Assembly (NCBI RefSeq): GCF_009834915.1 | Contig: NZ_WVHS01000004.1 | Location: 310,001-374,000, forward strand | Direction: 5' to 3' | From: Hufsiella ginkgonis | Lineage (GTDB): Bacteria; Bacteroidota; Bacteroidia; Sphingobacteriales; Sphingobacteriaceae | DNA length: 64,000 nucleotides | In this document: positions 48,286-60,620 of the stretch, piece by piece | How the letters are laid out: the number at the start of each line of letters is the position of its first letter | How positions within the stretch are numbered: the first letter of the stretch is position 1 | Notes under the pieces: model-generated | What the model saw: the letters and a program-made list of their open reading frames with translations, nothing else | Database searches by the model: none | Told to the model about the DNA's origin: nothing | Translations under genes and position numbers: made by a program

Positions 48286-49152
48286 ATGAAAACACTTTTA
48301 CGCCTGGTGGTTTTCGCGTGTCTATTCTCTTCTGCTTCGGCTCAGGATATTAAAGGAAAATGGTACGGGATGGTCACACAGATCCCCGGGGGGTACAGCA
48401 CGTTCTTCGACCTCGAATTCGACATCAAACAGGACCCCGGCATCACGGGCGTTTCGTACTCCTATAAACACCCCAATCTCTACGAAAAACTGCAGTTTAC
48501 CGGGAAGGTACGGGGAGACAGCATTTACCTGCGGGAAGACTCGGCAAAGATCATGCAGGAGATCCTTCCGGAAGACTGGGTACTGTGTGTAAAGAACTTT
48601 ACCGTCGCCTACCGGAAAGTCGGCGCACGCGAATTTCTCCAGGGTACCTGGGATGGTAAAATGAAAGGAGACCGTACCCGCGACTGCCTCCCGGGATCCG
48701 TGATCTTATCGCGCAGTAAGGAAGACATCAAGTACTTCGTAGACAGCATTCACTCCCCGATCCCTGCTTCAGGGTTCGAACCCGTGCCCTCATTTACGAA
48801 AACATTTGCCAATACCAATATCAGCAAAGTGACCGAGATAGAAGTTAAACACCTCGATCTCGAACTGCGTCTCCGCGATTACCTGGAAGTAGACAATGAT
48901 ACTATCACGGTGTACCTTAACCGGAAGATCCTGGCGCCCAATATCTGGATCTCCAAAAAAGCCGTAAGCATAAAGTTTAAGATGAACCCAACAGTGCCGC
49001 TAAATGAGTTGCTGCTGTATGCCGTAAACCTTGGCCGGATCCCGCCTAATACTTCTGAAATGTACCTGATAGACGGTACCCGGTCATACCGGATCATGAT
49101 CGAATCGGATAAGCAAAAAACGGCCGCCGTATACCTCAGGTATAAGCCTTAA
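48286..49152 (+). CDS. Secreted paralogue 1 of a three-gene family
   Basis: 288 aa. Signal peptide to residue 19 (LFSSASAQDI). The N-terminal half is lipocalin-like with two G-x-W motifs (IKGKWYGMVT and LQGTWDGKMK). The C-terminal domain (about 175-288) contains RLRDYLEVDNDTITVYLNRK, YAVNLGRIPPNTSEMYLIDG and ends KTAAVYLRYKP. I know this C-terminal module from other Bacteroidota proteins but not by function. First of three tandem genes. Confidence 0.8.
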   Translation: MKTLLRLVVFACLFSSASAQDIKGKWYGMVTQIPGGYSTFFDLEFDIKQDPGITGVSYSYKHPNLYEKLQFTGKVRGDSIYLREDSAKIMQEILPEDWVLCVKNFTVAYRKVGAREFLQGTWDGKMKGDRTRDCLPGSVILSRSKEDIKYFVDSIHSPIPASGFEPVPSFTKTFANTNISKVTEIEVKHLDLELRLRDYLEVDNDTITVYLNRKILAPNIWISKKAVSIKFKMNPTVPLNELLLYAVNLGRIPPNTSEMYLIDGTRSYRIMIESDKQKTAAVYLRYKP

Positions 49153-49165
49153 CACCATCTGACCA

Positions 49166-50053
49166 ATGGAAAGCGATCTTTGCAGAAGCAACCTGCTCTT
49201 TCTTTTCCTGCTGATTGGCAGCTGTAGTTTTGCACAATCGTCCTATACCGGGAGCTGGCACGGCCTGATCACAGGCCGCGGCCTGCTGAACAATACACAA
49301 TATACGGTGAACATTAAAACGCACGAGGGCGACGTGATCACCGGGAAGGCATATCTTTACAACAACTACCTGTATAACTTTTACGGCATTTTCGACTTCA
49401 TCGGAACCGTTCAGCAAAATACCTGCAAGATCACCGAATTGAGGATCCTGTCGAAAGAAATGCCCGATGAACTTCATGGCTTATGCACTAAATTCTGCGA
49501 CATGACGTACTCGGCGAACGACACCATGCAATACCTGGCCGGCAGCTGGGACAATACCAGCGGGAGTTGCCCCGAAGGCAAGGTCTTCCTTAAAAAGGCA
49601 AGGACCGGCGCCAAAGCGCCCGACATTCCGCCCCCGGTACTGGCAAAAATAAACGAAGATAGATCAACAGGCATTTCCTTTCTTCAAACTACACTTTCCC
49701 GGCCGGTGATCATCGACGTAAGCAGCACGCAACTTAAATTAACCATCAGGGACTATCTCAAGGAGGATAACGATACTATTTCAGTATACGTGAACCGCGA
49801 ACCCGTAATTGTGAGCAGGAAGATCACCAAAAAAGGATACTCGCAAAACGTTCGGCTGGATAAGCTTTCAGGGCTGAACGAGATCATTATGTACGCAGAA
49901 AACCTCGGAACAATTCCGCCAAATACCTGTATCCTGGTCATTGATGACGGAAAACGAAAACAGGCGGTGAACATTGAGTCGACCAAACAAACCAGCGCAG
50001 CTATTTACCTCAGGTTCGGACCTGTTTCTAAAGATATTAACTCTAAGTCATAG
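49166..50053 (+). CDS. Secreted paralogue 2 of a three-gene family
   Basis: 295 aa. Signal peptide to about residue 21 (IGSCSFAQSS). Same plan as paralogue 1: YTGSWHGLITG and LAGSWDNTSG in the N-terminal half, then a C-terminal module with IRDYLKEDNDTISVYVNREP, YAENLGTIPPNTCILVIDDG and TSAAIYLRFGP. It starts 13 nt after paralogue 1. Confidence 0.8.
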   Translation: MESDLCRSNLLFLFLLIGSCSFAQSSYTGSWHGLITGRGLLNNTQYTVNIKTHEGDVITGKAYLYNNYLYNFYGIFDFIGTVQQNTCKITELRILSKEMPDELHGLCTKFCDMTYSANDTMQYLAGSWDNTSGSCPEGKVFLKKARTGAKAPDIPPPVLAKINEDRSTGISFLQTTLSRPVIIDVSSTQLKLTIRDYLKEDNDTISVYVNREPVIVSRKITKKGYSQNVRLDKLSGLNEIIMYAENLGTIPPNTCILVIDDGKRKQAVNIESTKQTSAAIYLRFGPVSKDINSKS

Positions 50054-50057
50054 CGCC

Positions 50058-50927
50058 ATGATGAAACACCTTACGCTAATAATTCTTATCCTGGTTTTCC
50101 TGGCTTCGGCAGGCACGGCGATCGCTCAAAACCTGAAAGGACTATGGATCGGTGGACTTGTTTCAGACACTACCGGTGTTCCTGTGCTAAATACCAATTA
50201 TGTGCTCCATGTAAAACAACAGATGGGCAGCATAGTAAGCGGGCGCGCATACGTACTCGAACGCCGGTTCCAGTTCGAAGGGATCCTCGACTTTATTGGC
50301 ATGATCAAAGACGACCGCCTGGATGTGGTCGAGCTAAAGATCAATTCCTCGAAAACGCCTGTCGCTACCAAGTTCCTCTGCATCAAAAATATGGATCTTA
50401 AAATCACCCTCGGTAAAGGCAAAGATATCCTGCAGGGACACTGGACAGGCAAAATGGAAGACCGCAGCCCCTGTACCGCCGGCGGAGCCTACTTAAGCCG
50501 CTACAACACAGAAAACGAAGGCCTTGTCCCACCGGCTACCATGCGCACCATCCTGGCAGATACCGGCCCTATCCGCTTTCTCAACACCAATCTCTCCGAA
50601 CCGGTGGTTATTAATGTAAGCAGCCGCACCGTTCACCTGATGCTCAACGATTACCAGAAAGAAGACAATGATACGGTTTCCGTATACCAGAACCGGCGGC
50701 CTTTCATTAAGAAACTGGCGATCTTTACCATTCCCTACCTGAAAACATTAAAATTCGACGTAAACTCCGACATGCAGGAGCTCGTGCTGGTAGCCGAAAA
50801 TCTTGGAAGGGTACCACCGAACACCTCCACACTAACCATCGACGATGGCGTAACCACCCAAAAAGTCTCGATCGTGGCAACCAAACAGATCAGCGCCGTG
50901 ATCTACCTCAAATACACGGGTAAATAA
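50058..50927 (+). CDS. Secreted paralogue 3 of a three-gene family
   Basis: 289 aa from ATG 50058 (or the next ATG at 50061); a longer open frame upstream is an overlap with paralogue 2. Signal peptide LILVFLASAGTAIAQNL. N-terminal half with LKGLWIGGLV and LQGHWTGKME; C-terminal module with LNDYQKEDNDTVSVYQNRRP, VAENLGRVPPNTSTLTIDDG and ISAVIYLKYTGK. It starts 4 nt after paralogue 2 and ends at a terminator hairpin, closing the operon. Confidence 0.8.
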   Translation: MMKHLTLIILILVFLASAGTAIAQNLKGLWIGGLVSDTTGVPVLNTNYVLHVKQQMGSIVSGRAYVLERRFQFEGILDFIGMIKDDRLDVVELKINSSKTPVATKFLCIKNMDLKITLGKGKDILQGHWTGKMEDRSPCTAGGAYLSRYNTENEGLVPPATMRTILADTGPIRFLNTNLSEPVVINVSSRTVHLMLNDYQKEDNDTVSVYQNRRPFIKKLAIFTIPYLKTLKFDVNSDMQELVLVAENLGRVPPNTSTLTIDDGVTTQKVSIVATKQISAVIYLKYTGK

Positions 50928-50960
50928 ATAAGGCCGTGTACATTTGTACACAGCCTTATT
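50927..50960. terminator. Bidirectional terminator between paralogue 3 and gyrB
   Basis: Hairpin with arms AATAAGGC-c-GTGTACA and TGTACAC-a-GCCTTATT around a 2-nt loop, with one internal mismatch. T-rich flanks on both strands. It separates convergent genes. Confidence 0.7.
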
Positions 50961-50985
50961 AAAACCGGCCCGAAGATAATCGGTA

Positions 50986-53665
<2,680 letters not shown>

Positions 53666-53675
53666 CGCCCTTTTA

Positions 53676-54173
53676 ATGACCACGACGCCCGAAGCTGAAG
53701 CTGCACTTCACGAAAAATTTATGCGGATGGCCATTCGTCTGTCCTCACAAAATGTGAAAAAAGCCTTAGGAGGCCCTTTCGGCGCCGTGATCGTAAAAGA
53801 TGGCAGGCTGGTGGCCAAAAGCGCCAATAAGGTAACCACCACCTGCGATCCCACGGCGCATGCCGAAGTGTCGGCCATCCGCCTGGCGGCAAAAAAACTC
53901 AATACTTTCGATCTCTCCGGCTGCGTGATCTATACCAGCTGCGAGCCCTGCCCTATGTGCCTCGGCGCTATCTACTGGGCAAAAATCAACCGGGTTTTCT
54001 ACGGGAATAACCAGGGCGACGCTGCCTCGATTGGCTTTAACGACCAGTTTATTTACGAGGAACTGGCACTCCCCATGCATGGCAGGCGGTTAACCGCTAC
54101 ACGCATTCTCCAGCACGAAGCTCTTGAGGCATTCGAGCTGTGGAAAAAATCAGACTTTAAGATAGCATATTAG
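53676..54173 (+). CDS. Cytidine-deaminase-fold nucleoside/guanine deaminase
   Basis: 165 aa. Zinc site: His62 and catalytic Glu64 in TAHAEVSAIR, Cys92 and Cys95 in SCEPCPMCLGAIYW. The downstream segment GFNDQFIYEELALPMHGRR and the C-terminus EAFELWKKSDFKIAY resemble B. subtilis guanine deaminase (GuaD) more than TadA. Likely converts guanine to xanthine. Shares a transcript with the OmpH gene by spacing, with no obvious functional link. Confidence 0.85.
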   Translation: MTTTPEAEAALHEKFMRMAIRLSSQNVKKALGGPFGAVIVKDGRLVAKSANKVTTTCDPTAHAEVSAIRLAAKKLNTFDLSGCVIYTSCEPCPMCLGAIYWAKINRVFYGNNQGDAASIGFNDQFIYEELALPMHGRRLTATRILQHEALEAFELWKKSDFKIAY

Positions 54174-54219
54174 CTGCTTCATTATTATATTTAACCTTAA
54201 ATTAAATATAATTATAATT

Positions 54220-54783
54220 ATGAAAGCAGGCATATCCTTACCTACCCTTTCCGGGGTAACAAAGTTCCTATTAGTTTTCCTGACGGGATTCCTGGCGCTT
54301 TATTTAACCAACCTCCTGGTGATCGGCCTGAGCGCACCCGGCGGAAAATACATCGATTTCGTCGCCCGCCATTTAAATTATATCGCCTGGTGGCGGGAAA
54401 CGCTGATCAGGTGTACCGCAAGTTGTATAGAATGGCTGGGGTGGAAGCCCGGGTTCAACCACGTGCATCTCTGGATTCCCCGGGTTGGAGGCATCGCCGT
54501 ATCTTACAGCTGCCTGGGATATGGCGTTACGAGCTTTTTGTGGAGTTTCGTGCTGGCCTGGCCGGGAAAATCATGGTATGCAAGAGTCTTCATGATACTA
54601 GCGGGCACAATCCTGGTGCAACTACTTAACATCATCCGGCTGACTCTAATCACGGTGTATTGGCAAAACTCCCGGATCAGCTTGCCCGTCAGCCATCACG
54701 TGCTATTCGACGCGGTGATTTACGGGGTTCTCCTGGTCATTTTATGGCGATGGACGCGAAAGGCGCGGAACCAAATCGGTTAA
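54220..54783 (+). CDS. Exosortase/archaeosortase-family membrane protease
   Basis: 187 aa with about six membrane helices. The family's catalytic residues can be placed: Cys98 in [13 protein letters not shown], Arg140 in [10 protein letters not shown] and His159/160 in [14 protein letters not shown]. Exosortases cut and transfer PEP-CTERM-like proteins carrying a C-terminal helix and basic tail. The SCLGxG form is the one seen in Bacteroidota exosortases (XrtX/XrtY-like). No target with such a tail and no polysaccharide gene is in the window. An AT-rich leader precedes the ATG. The last 4 nt overlap the end of obg on the other strand. Confidence 0.82.
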   Translation: MKAGISLPTLSGVTKFLLVFLTGFLALYLTNLLVIGLSAPGGKYIDFVARHLNYIAWWRETLIRCTASCIEWLGWKPGFNHVHLWIPRVGGIAVSYSCLGYGVTSFLWSFVLAWPGKSWYARVFMILAGTILVQLLNIIRLTLITVYWQNSRISLPVSHHVLFDAVIYGVLLVILWRWTRKARNQIG

Positions 54784-55784
54784 TCAGAAACCTGGTAAAT
54801 GAGCTCCCAGAGCTTGTCCTTCAGTTCCTGGATCCCTTTTTGAGCCACCGACGAGATAAAAATGCAGGGTATGCCTTCCGGCAGATGAGCCCTCATTTCC
54901 TGTGTCAGTTCGTCATCCAGCATATCAGACTTGGTGACCGCCAGCAACCGCGGCTTATATTTTAACCCGGGATTATGAATTTCAAGCTCGTTAAGCAGGA
55001 TTGCGTATTCTTCCCTGATGGTACGGGAGGTGTCTGCCGGCACCATGAACAGCAGCACCGCATTTCTTTCAATATGGCGAAGAAACCGCAACCCGAGTCC
55101 TTTGCCGCCTGACGCGCCTTCGATGATTCCCGGGATATCGGCCATAACGAACGACCTGGCGCCCCGGTAGGCTACGATCCCCAGGTTGGGAACGATAGTG
55201 GTAAAAGGATAGTCGGCGATCTCCGGCTTTGCCGCAGAAACTACGGACAACAAGGTAGATTTACCTGCATTGGGAAAACCTACAAGGCCCACATCAGCCA
55301 GCACTTTAAGCTCCAGCACGATCCACTCTTCCCTGCCCGGCTCTCCGCTTTGCGCGAAACGGGGCGTTTGCACGGTCGGGCTTTTAAAATGCCAGTTACC
55401 TTGCCCGCCTCTTCCGCCAGGTGTGAGCACCTTTTCCTCGCCATCTTTGGTGATCTCGAACAGTACCTCTCCTGTTTCGGCATCCTTGGCAATGGTCCCA
55501 AGCGGAACCTCTAATATTTCGTCTTTTCCCGTCTTTCCTGTTCGCAGGGAGCTTCCTCCCGGGAGACCGTCCTCCGCAATCACATGTTTACGATATTTAA
55601 GATGCAGCAGCGTCCATATCTGGGTGGTACCTTTCAGGATAATATGCCCGCCACGACCACCGTCGCCGCCATCGGGCCCACCTGTCGCGGTAAATTTATC
55701 ACGGTGCAAATGCGCCGATCCTGCCCCCCCGTGCCCGGAACGGCAGCAGATCTTTACATAATCGACGAAGTTTGAACCGGGCAT
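54780..55784 (-). CDS. obg: Obg-family GTPase
   Basis: 334 aa. N-terminal glycine-rich Obg fold ([33 protein letters not shown]), then the G domain with [12 protein letters not shown] (G1), [16 protein letters not shown] (G3) and TKSD (G4, in place of NKxD as in relatives). No C-terminal OCT domain, usual for the phylum. It binds the 50S ribosome and acts in assembly and stress. Located after adk, from which it is separated by a terminator. Confidence 0.96.
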   Translation of the reverse strand: MPGSNFVDYVKICCRSGHGGAGSAHLHRDKFTATGGPDGGDGGRGGHIILKGTTQIWTLLHLKYRKHVIAEDGLPGGSSLRTGKTGKDEILEVPLGTIAKDAETGEVLFEITKDGEEKVLTPGGRGGQGNWHFKSPTVQTPRFAQSGEPGREEWIVLELKVLADVGLVGFPNAGKSTLLSVVSAAKPEIADYPFTTIVPNLGIVAYRGARSFVMADIPGIIEGASGGKGLGLRFLRHIERNAVLLFMVPADTSRTIREEYAILLNELEIHNPGLKYKPRLLAVTKSDMLDDELTQEMRAHLPEGIPCIFISSVAQKGIQELKDKLWELIYQVSD

Positions 55785-55803
55785 ACTATTGTTTCCTTAT
55801 TAA

Positions 55804-55833
55804 CAAAAAAAGCGGAAAAAGTATTCTTCCGCT
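55804..55833 (-). terminator. Intrinsic terminator of adk
   Basis: Minus strand: AGCGGAA, 9-nt loop, TTCCGCT followed by a T-run. It lies 20 nt after the adk stop and just before obg. Confidence 0.75.
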
Positions 55834-55853
55834 GCCTTGTTGGTTAAATAAAT

Positions 55854-56423
55854 TTAATACTTATCGATAACGGCGCAAAGATTTTTAAAGATCTCTTCAA
55901 TTTCACCTTTGCCGTTTATGCGGGTCAGTTTGCGCTGCTCGTCATAGTAAGGCAGCACGTGGATAGTTTTGCTAAAATATTCATCCACCCGTTTTTGAAG
56001 CTTGTCGGCCGCATCATCTACCCGGCCGCTGATCTTGTGACGTTCCGCAATACGCTGGTTCAGCTCAGCCTGGTCGACGTCCAACGCGATCACAACGGTT
56101 ATTTTGCTTCCTTTGTCGATCAGAAAGTTATCCAATGCCTGCGCTTGCGGTACCGTACGCGGAAAACCATCAAATATAAATCCGTTGGCGCCCGGGCTTT
56201 TAACCACCTCCTCCTCCAGCATCGCGATCGTAACGCTATCGGGAACCAGCTGGCCATCTGCCAGGATCTGGCTTACCCGGCGGCCAAGCTCCGTTTGTCC
56301 TTTAACATGGGCGCGGAAAAGATCGCCGGTAGAGATATGAACAAGATTATACTTGCTAATCAATTTCTCCGATTGAGTTCCTTTACCGGCACCCGGGGGA
56401 CCAAACAAAACCAAGTTCAGCAT
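55854..56423 (-). CDS. adk: Adenylate kinase
   Basis: 189 aa, short-LID type. P-loop GPPGAGKGTQSEKL (8-21), STGDLFRAHVKG, DGFPRTVPQAQALD and a short lid RVDDAADKL instead of the zinc or long lid. Interconverts 2 ADP with ATP and AMP. Own terminator downstream; it starts next to the tRNA-Arg terminator. Confidence 0.97.
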   Translation of the reverse strand: MLNLVLFGPPGAGKGTQSEKLISKYNLVHISTGDLFRAHVKGQTELGRRVSQILADGQLVPDSVTIAMLEEEVVKSPGANGFIFDGFPRTVPQAQALDNFLIDKGSKITVVIALDVDQAELNQRIAERHKISGRVDDAADKLQKRVDEYFSKTIHVLPYYDEQRKLTRINGKGEIEEIFKNLCAVIDKY

Positions 56424-56430
56424 TTAGTTT

Positions 56431-56474
56431 AAAATTAAAAAAGCCTTCTCCGGATGTAAACGAAAAAAGGCTTT
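56431..56474 (-). terminator. Terminator of tRNA-Arg
   Basis: Minus strand: AAAGCCTT (74-67) pairs with AAGGCTTT (47-40) around a 19-nt loop, followed by a T-rich stretch, 9 nt after the tRNA 3' end. Confidence 0.6.
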
Positions 56475-56482
56475 ATAAATAG

Positions 56483-56559
56483 TGGTGCACCTGAAGGGAG
56501 TCGAACCCCTAACCTCCTGATCCGTAGTCAGGTGCTCTATCCAATTAAGCTACAGGTGC
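56483..56559 (-). tRNA. tRNA-Arg (anticodon ACG)
   Basis: A 77-nt cloverleaf including an encoded CCA. Acceptor stem GCACCTG/CAGGTGC with discriminator A, D-arm AGCTTAATTGGATAGAGC, anticodon arm CCTGA-CTACGGA-TCAGG giving anticodon ACG (read as ICG for CGU/CGC/CGA), and T-arm with GGTTCGACTC. All stems pair. Confidence 0.96.
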
Positions 56560-56574
56560 GTTTTATAACGGACT

Positions 56575-56583
56575 GCAAAGATA
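56575..56583 (-). promoter_or_regulatory. -7 box of tRNA-Arg
   Basis: Minus strand TATCTTTGC, ending 16 nt before the mature tRNA 5' end. No TTG element is visible upstream. Confidence 0.5.
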
Positions 56584-56629
56584 GAGTTCATTTTGGGAAA
56601 TGGAAAGTTTTTTTTAAAAAACATCCCCT

Positions 56630-57088
56630 CTATCCTTTCACTACTTCCTGGATCTTTGCGAAATCCGGGAGGTCTTTTGCCGACTCGAGCACTTCCGCGT
56701 AAATAATGTCCTGGTTCTCGTCAACCACGAAGGCCGCGCGTCTCGACACTCCCTTCAGGTTAAACACAAATTCATCATAAAAAGCGCCATACGCCTGGCT
56801 TACTTCTTTGTTAAAATCAGACAACAGCGGGAACTGGTAATTATTCTCCGCTTTAAACTTCGCCAGCGTGAATGGCGAATCCACCGAGATGCCTATCACA
56901 TCGGCGCCCAATCCCTCGTAGTAGCCAAAACTGTCGCGCATGGTGCATAACTGTGCGGTACAAACGCCCGTGAACGCCATGGGGAAAAAATGTATTACGA
57001 GTTTCCTACCTGTATAATCGTCCAACGATACAGGTTTAAGATCGCTGCTGAATAAGGTAAAATCTGGCGCTTTTTGTCCGGTTTCCAT
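56630..57088 (-). CDS. Peroxiredoxin (AhpC/TSA family)
   Basis: 152 aa, thioredoxin fold. The peroxidatic cysteine is Cys43 in PMAFTGVCTAQLCTMRD, with Cys48 five residues later; GADVIGISVDSPFTLAKF and RAAFVVDENQDIIYAE are typical. Placement of the second Cys and the short C-terminus fit an AhpE/Bcp-like monomeric type, but the subclass is uncertain. Reduces peroxides. Single gene. Confidence 0.9.
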   Translation of the reverse strand: METGQKAPDFTLFSSDLKPVSLDDYTGRKLVIHFFPMAFTGVCTAQLCTMRDSFGYYEGLGADVIGISVDSPFTLAKFKAENNYQFPLLSDFNKEVSQAYGAFYDEFVFNLKGVSRRAAFVVDENQDIIYAEVLESAKDLPDFAKIQEVVKG

Positions 57089-57278
57089 AATATCGATTTT
57101 AAAAACGGGTGATTAATAAAATTTATTAAATAGTAGTCTATATAGCCATCTTCCCGGGATTATTCCACACGAAGTCCATAGCAAATCCATACTTTTTCCA
57201 CATCAACTCACGGGTCGGGAACAAGGTCAGTATAATGTAAGCATGCTGCAGCTGTCATCCCCGCGATGGCAACCTTCT

Positions 57279-58181
57279 TTAGCAATTCAGCTTCCCATCC
57301 ACTATCGCCAGTCCGTCAACAAACGAGCGTGGCCGATACGACAAAATTTTCACCGCCTTATCCAGCACAAACCCGGTACGTGCAGGCCTTTTTGCGGGCT
57401 GTTCCAGCGATGCGGAGGCCACCGGCGAGATCAGTGAAGTGTCCAATTTCCAGAAATTCGCCACCATCCTGGCAAGCTCCAATACGCTCATCATTTCGTT
57501 TCCCGATACATGGTACAGTCCGAACGCACGTTTCATCGCCGCCAGGATACAGGCTTCCGCCAGGTCTTCCGCAAGTGTAGGCATTCTCCACTGATCATCC
57601 ACCACCCGGATGGGAATTTGTTTTTCCAGCGAAGACTTTACCCAAAGCACCACATTGCTGCGGCTAAGATTACCCGTCACCCCATACACCAGTATCGTAC
57701 GGATGATCGTCCATTTGCACCCCGATTTCTCCAGCGCCTGCTCCCCGGCCAGCTTGCTTTTACCGTAGTAGCTCAATGGACCCGGTGCCGCATTTTCGTC
57801 GTACGGACCATTTTCGCCATCAAATACGAAATCGGTGGAAAGGTGTACCAGGTGAATATCCAGTTCCTTACAGCTATCGGCCAGGTACTGCACCGCGTGT
57901 ATGTTCACCAGGTCGCACCCTAGGCGATCAGACTCGCACGCATCCGGGTTAGCCATCGCAGCGGTATTGATCACCACATCAGGTTTGATGGAACCGATCA
58001 CCTGCCGCACCTCGGCCTCGTCGGTAATATCCATCGGCAGGTAAATGTACCCATCCTTTACCGGGAAACGATTGCCGCCACGCGAGGTGGCCACCAGCAC
58101 AAAATCACGCTTCGCCAGGAAACGTTCCGTGATCTTTTGTCCGAGAAGGCCGTTGCTGCCGGTGACGAGGATTTTAAGCAT
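57279..58181 (-). CDS. RmlD-like NAD(P)-dependent sugar-nucleotide reductase
   Basis: 300 aa, extended SDR/RmlD family. Rossmann motif LVTGSNGLLGQKIT, INTAAMANPDACESD, LSTDFVFDGENGPYDE and the catalytic YYGKSKLAGEQAL (YxxxK). Resembles dTDP-4-dehydrorhamnose reductase, but no other rml gene is near, so the substrate is unknown. A TATCTTCGC box (58184-58192) ends 2 nt before the ATG. Expressed alone; upstream lies a repeat cluster. Confidence 0.87.
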   Translation of the reverse strand: MLKILVTGSNGLLGQKITERFLAKRDFVLVATSRGGNRFPVKDGYIYLPMDITDEAEVRQVIGSIKPDVVINTAAMANPDACESDRLGCDLVNIHAVQYLADSCKELDIHLVHLSTDFVFDGENGPYDENAAPGPLSYYGKSKLAGEQALEKSGCKWTIIRTILVYGVTGNLSRSNVVLWVKSSLEKQIPIRVVDDQWRMPTLAEDLAEACILAAMKRAFGLYHVSGNEMMSVLELARMVANFWKLDTSLISPVASASLEQPAKRPARTGFVLDKAVKILSYRPRSFVDGLAIVDGKLNC

Positions 58182-58183
58182 AG

Positions 58184-58192
58184 GCGAAGATA
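58184..58192 (-). promoter_or_regulatory. -7 box 2 nt from the RmlD-like start
   Basis: Minus strand TATCTTCGC, then CT, then ATG at 58181. A close match to the box used elsewhere; the upstream DNA is the repeat cluster. Confidence 0.4.
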
Positions 58193-58360
58193 GTTATCAG
58201 CAGTCAGTTATCAGCAGTCAGTTATCAGTCGTCAGTCATCAGCAGTCAGCTGTCAGCCGTCAGCAGTCAGCTTTTAAAACGCCGGGGTGCTGATCTATTT
58301 AATGTTGTCTGTGGCCTGATAATGATTACATCCGGGCTGATTGCTGACAGCTGACTGCTC
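58193..58360. repeat. CAGCAGTCAG/CAGTTATCAG repeat cluster with opposed copy
   Basis: 58193-58275 holds eight or so imperfect 10-11-nt units of the type cagcagtcag, cagttatcag, cagctgtcag. At 58335-58360 an inverted copy (gctgattgctgacagctgactgctc) can pair with the last units. Not CRISPR: units are contiguous with no spacers. Together with the atpD promoter this fills the 306-bp gap 58182-58487. Confidence 0.65.
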
Positions 58361-58409
58361 CTACGAAAACTATCTTCACTTCCTTATTTACTTTTTCCAT
58401 ATTAATACC

Positions 58410-58418
58410 TATTTTTGC
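58410..58418 (+). promoter_or_regulatory. -7 box of the atpD-atpC unit
   Basis: TATTTTTGC, giving a leader of about 65 nt before the atpD ATG at 58488. No clear TTG upstream. Confidence 0.5.
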
Positions 58419-58460
58419 AGACCCAAAAATCAATGCCGGAATAACGGATTGCGGATTTGA

Positions 58461-59990
<1,530 letters not shown>

Positions 59991-60051
59991 TCTCCAGGGT
60001 GGAGGCCGGAGGCGCACGCTTTAACTCCAACCTGGTAAACATAAAAGATAT

Positions 60052-60297
60052 ATGATACTCGAGATATTAACCCCAGATAAAACCGTGTTCGAAGGAGAGG
60101 TTACTTCGGTAACAGTGCCCGGAACCCTCGGCTCTTTCGAAGTGCTGAATCACCACGCACCGATCATTTCCACCCTGGAAGATGGCAAAGTGATCATCCG
60201 CGCTGGCAAAGAATCGCAGTCTCTCTTTATCAAAGGAGGAGTGGTGGAAGTGATCAATAATAAGATCATCGTACTGGCCGAGGGTATCGGTCAATAA
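60052..60297 (+). CDS. atpC: F1F0 ATP synthase epsilon subunit, N-terminal domain only
   Basis: 81 aa. MILEILTPDKTVFEGEVTSV, TVPGTLGSFEVLNHHAPIIS and the beta-sandwich to VVEVINNKIIVLAEGI. The C-terminal two-helix domain (about 50 residues) that inhibits ATP hydrolysis in E. coli is missing, as in several Bacteroidota. The intrinsic terminator directly after shows that the gene ends here rather than being cut. Confidence 0.94.
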   Translation: MILEILTPDKTVFEGEVTSVTVPGTLGSFEVLNHHAPIISTLEDGKVIIRAGKESQSLFIKGGVVEVINNKIIVLAEGIGQ

Positions 60298-60315
60298 CCC
60301 CGGTCTTATCTGCCC

Positions 60316-60354
60316 AAAGCGTCCCGTTTAACCAAAAGCGGGACGCTTTTTTTT
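60316..60354 (+). terminator. Intrinsic terminator of atpC
   Basis: AAAGCGTCCCG, 12-nt loop, CGGGACGCTTT followed by further T (eight in a row). It lies 18 nt after the atpC stop. Beyond it, to 60560, is AT-rich DNA without a recognisable gene. Confidence 0.88.
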
Positions 60355-60561
60355 ACCTGCTTTTCCCAGCTCCCGCCGCTTTTCAGGCAGAATATAGCCC
60401 CCTCTCCCGGCCATATCATTTTTTATACCGTATACCAATATTAACTTCGGTACAAATCAATCAGCTAATAGTATTGCTTACAAGTAATTTATCGATACTA
60501 TATTCCGATAAAAGTCATATTTCGGAATTATATTCTAATTGAAATTTTCCATGATAGTCTA

Positions 60562-60591
60562 TTGACAAAAATGGCGTAAGTGCCTACCTTG
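60562..60591 (+). promoter_or_regulatory. Promoter of the ilv genes
   Basis: TTG (60562-60564), 20 nt, TACCTTG (60585-60591); leader of about 25 nt to the ilvD ATG. No leader peptide with branched-chain codons and no attenuator was seen. Confidence 0.5.
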
Positions 60592-60620
60592 AATTTATCA
60601 ATTTAAGCCTGAAAATAAAC

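Noticed and set aside
58193-58275. Possible CRISPR array
   Set aside because: Units are 10-11 nt, contiguous and imperfect, with no spacers and no cas genes.
60355-60560. AT-rich stretch between atpC and ilvD as a possible RNA gene or riboswitch
   Set aside because: No conserved riboswitch motif, no leader peptide and no clear secondary structure beyond the atpC terminator.
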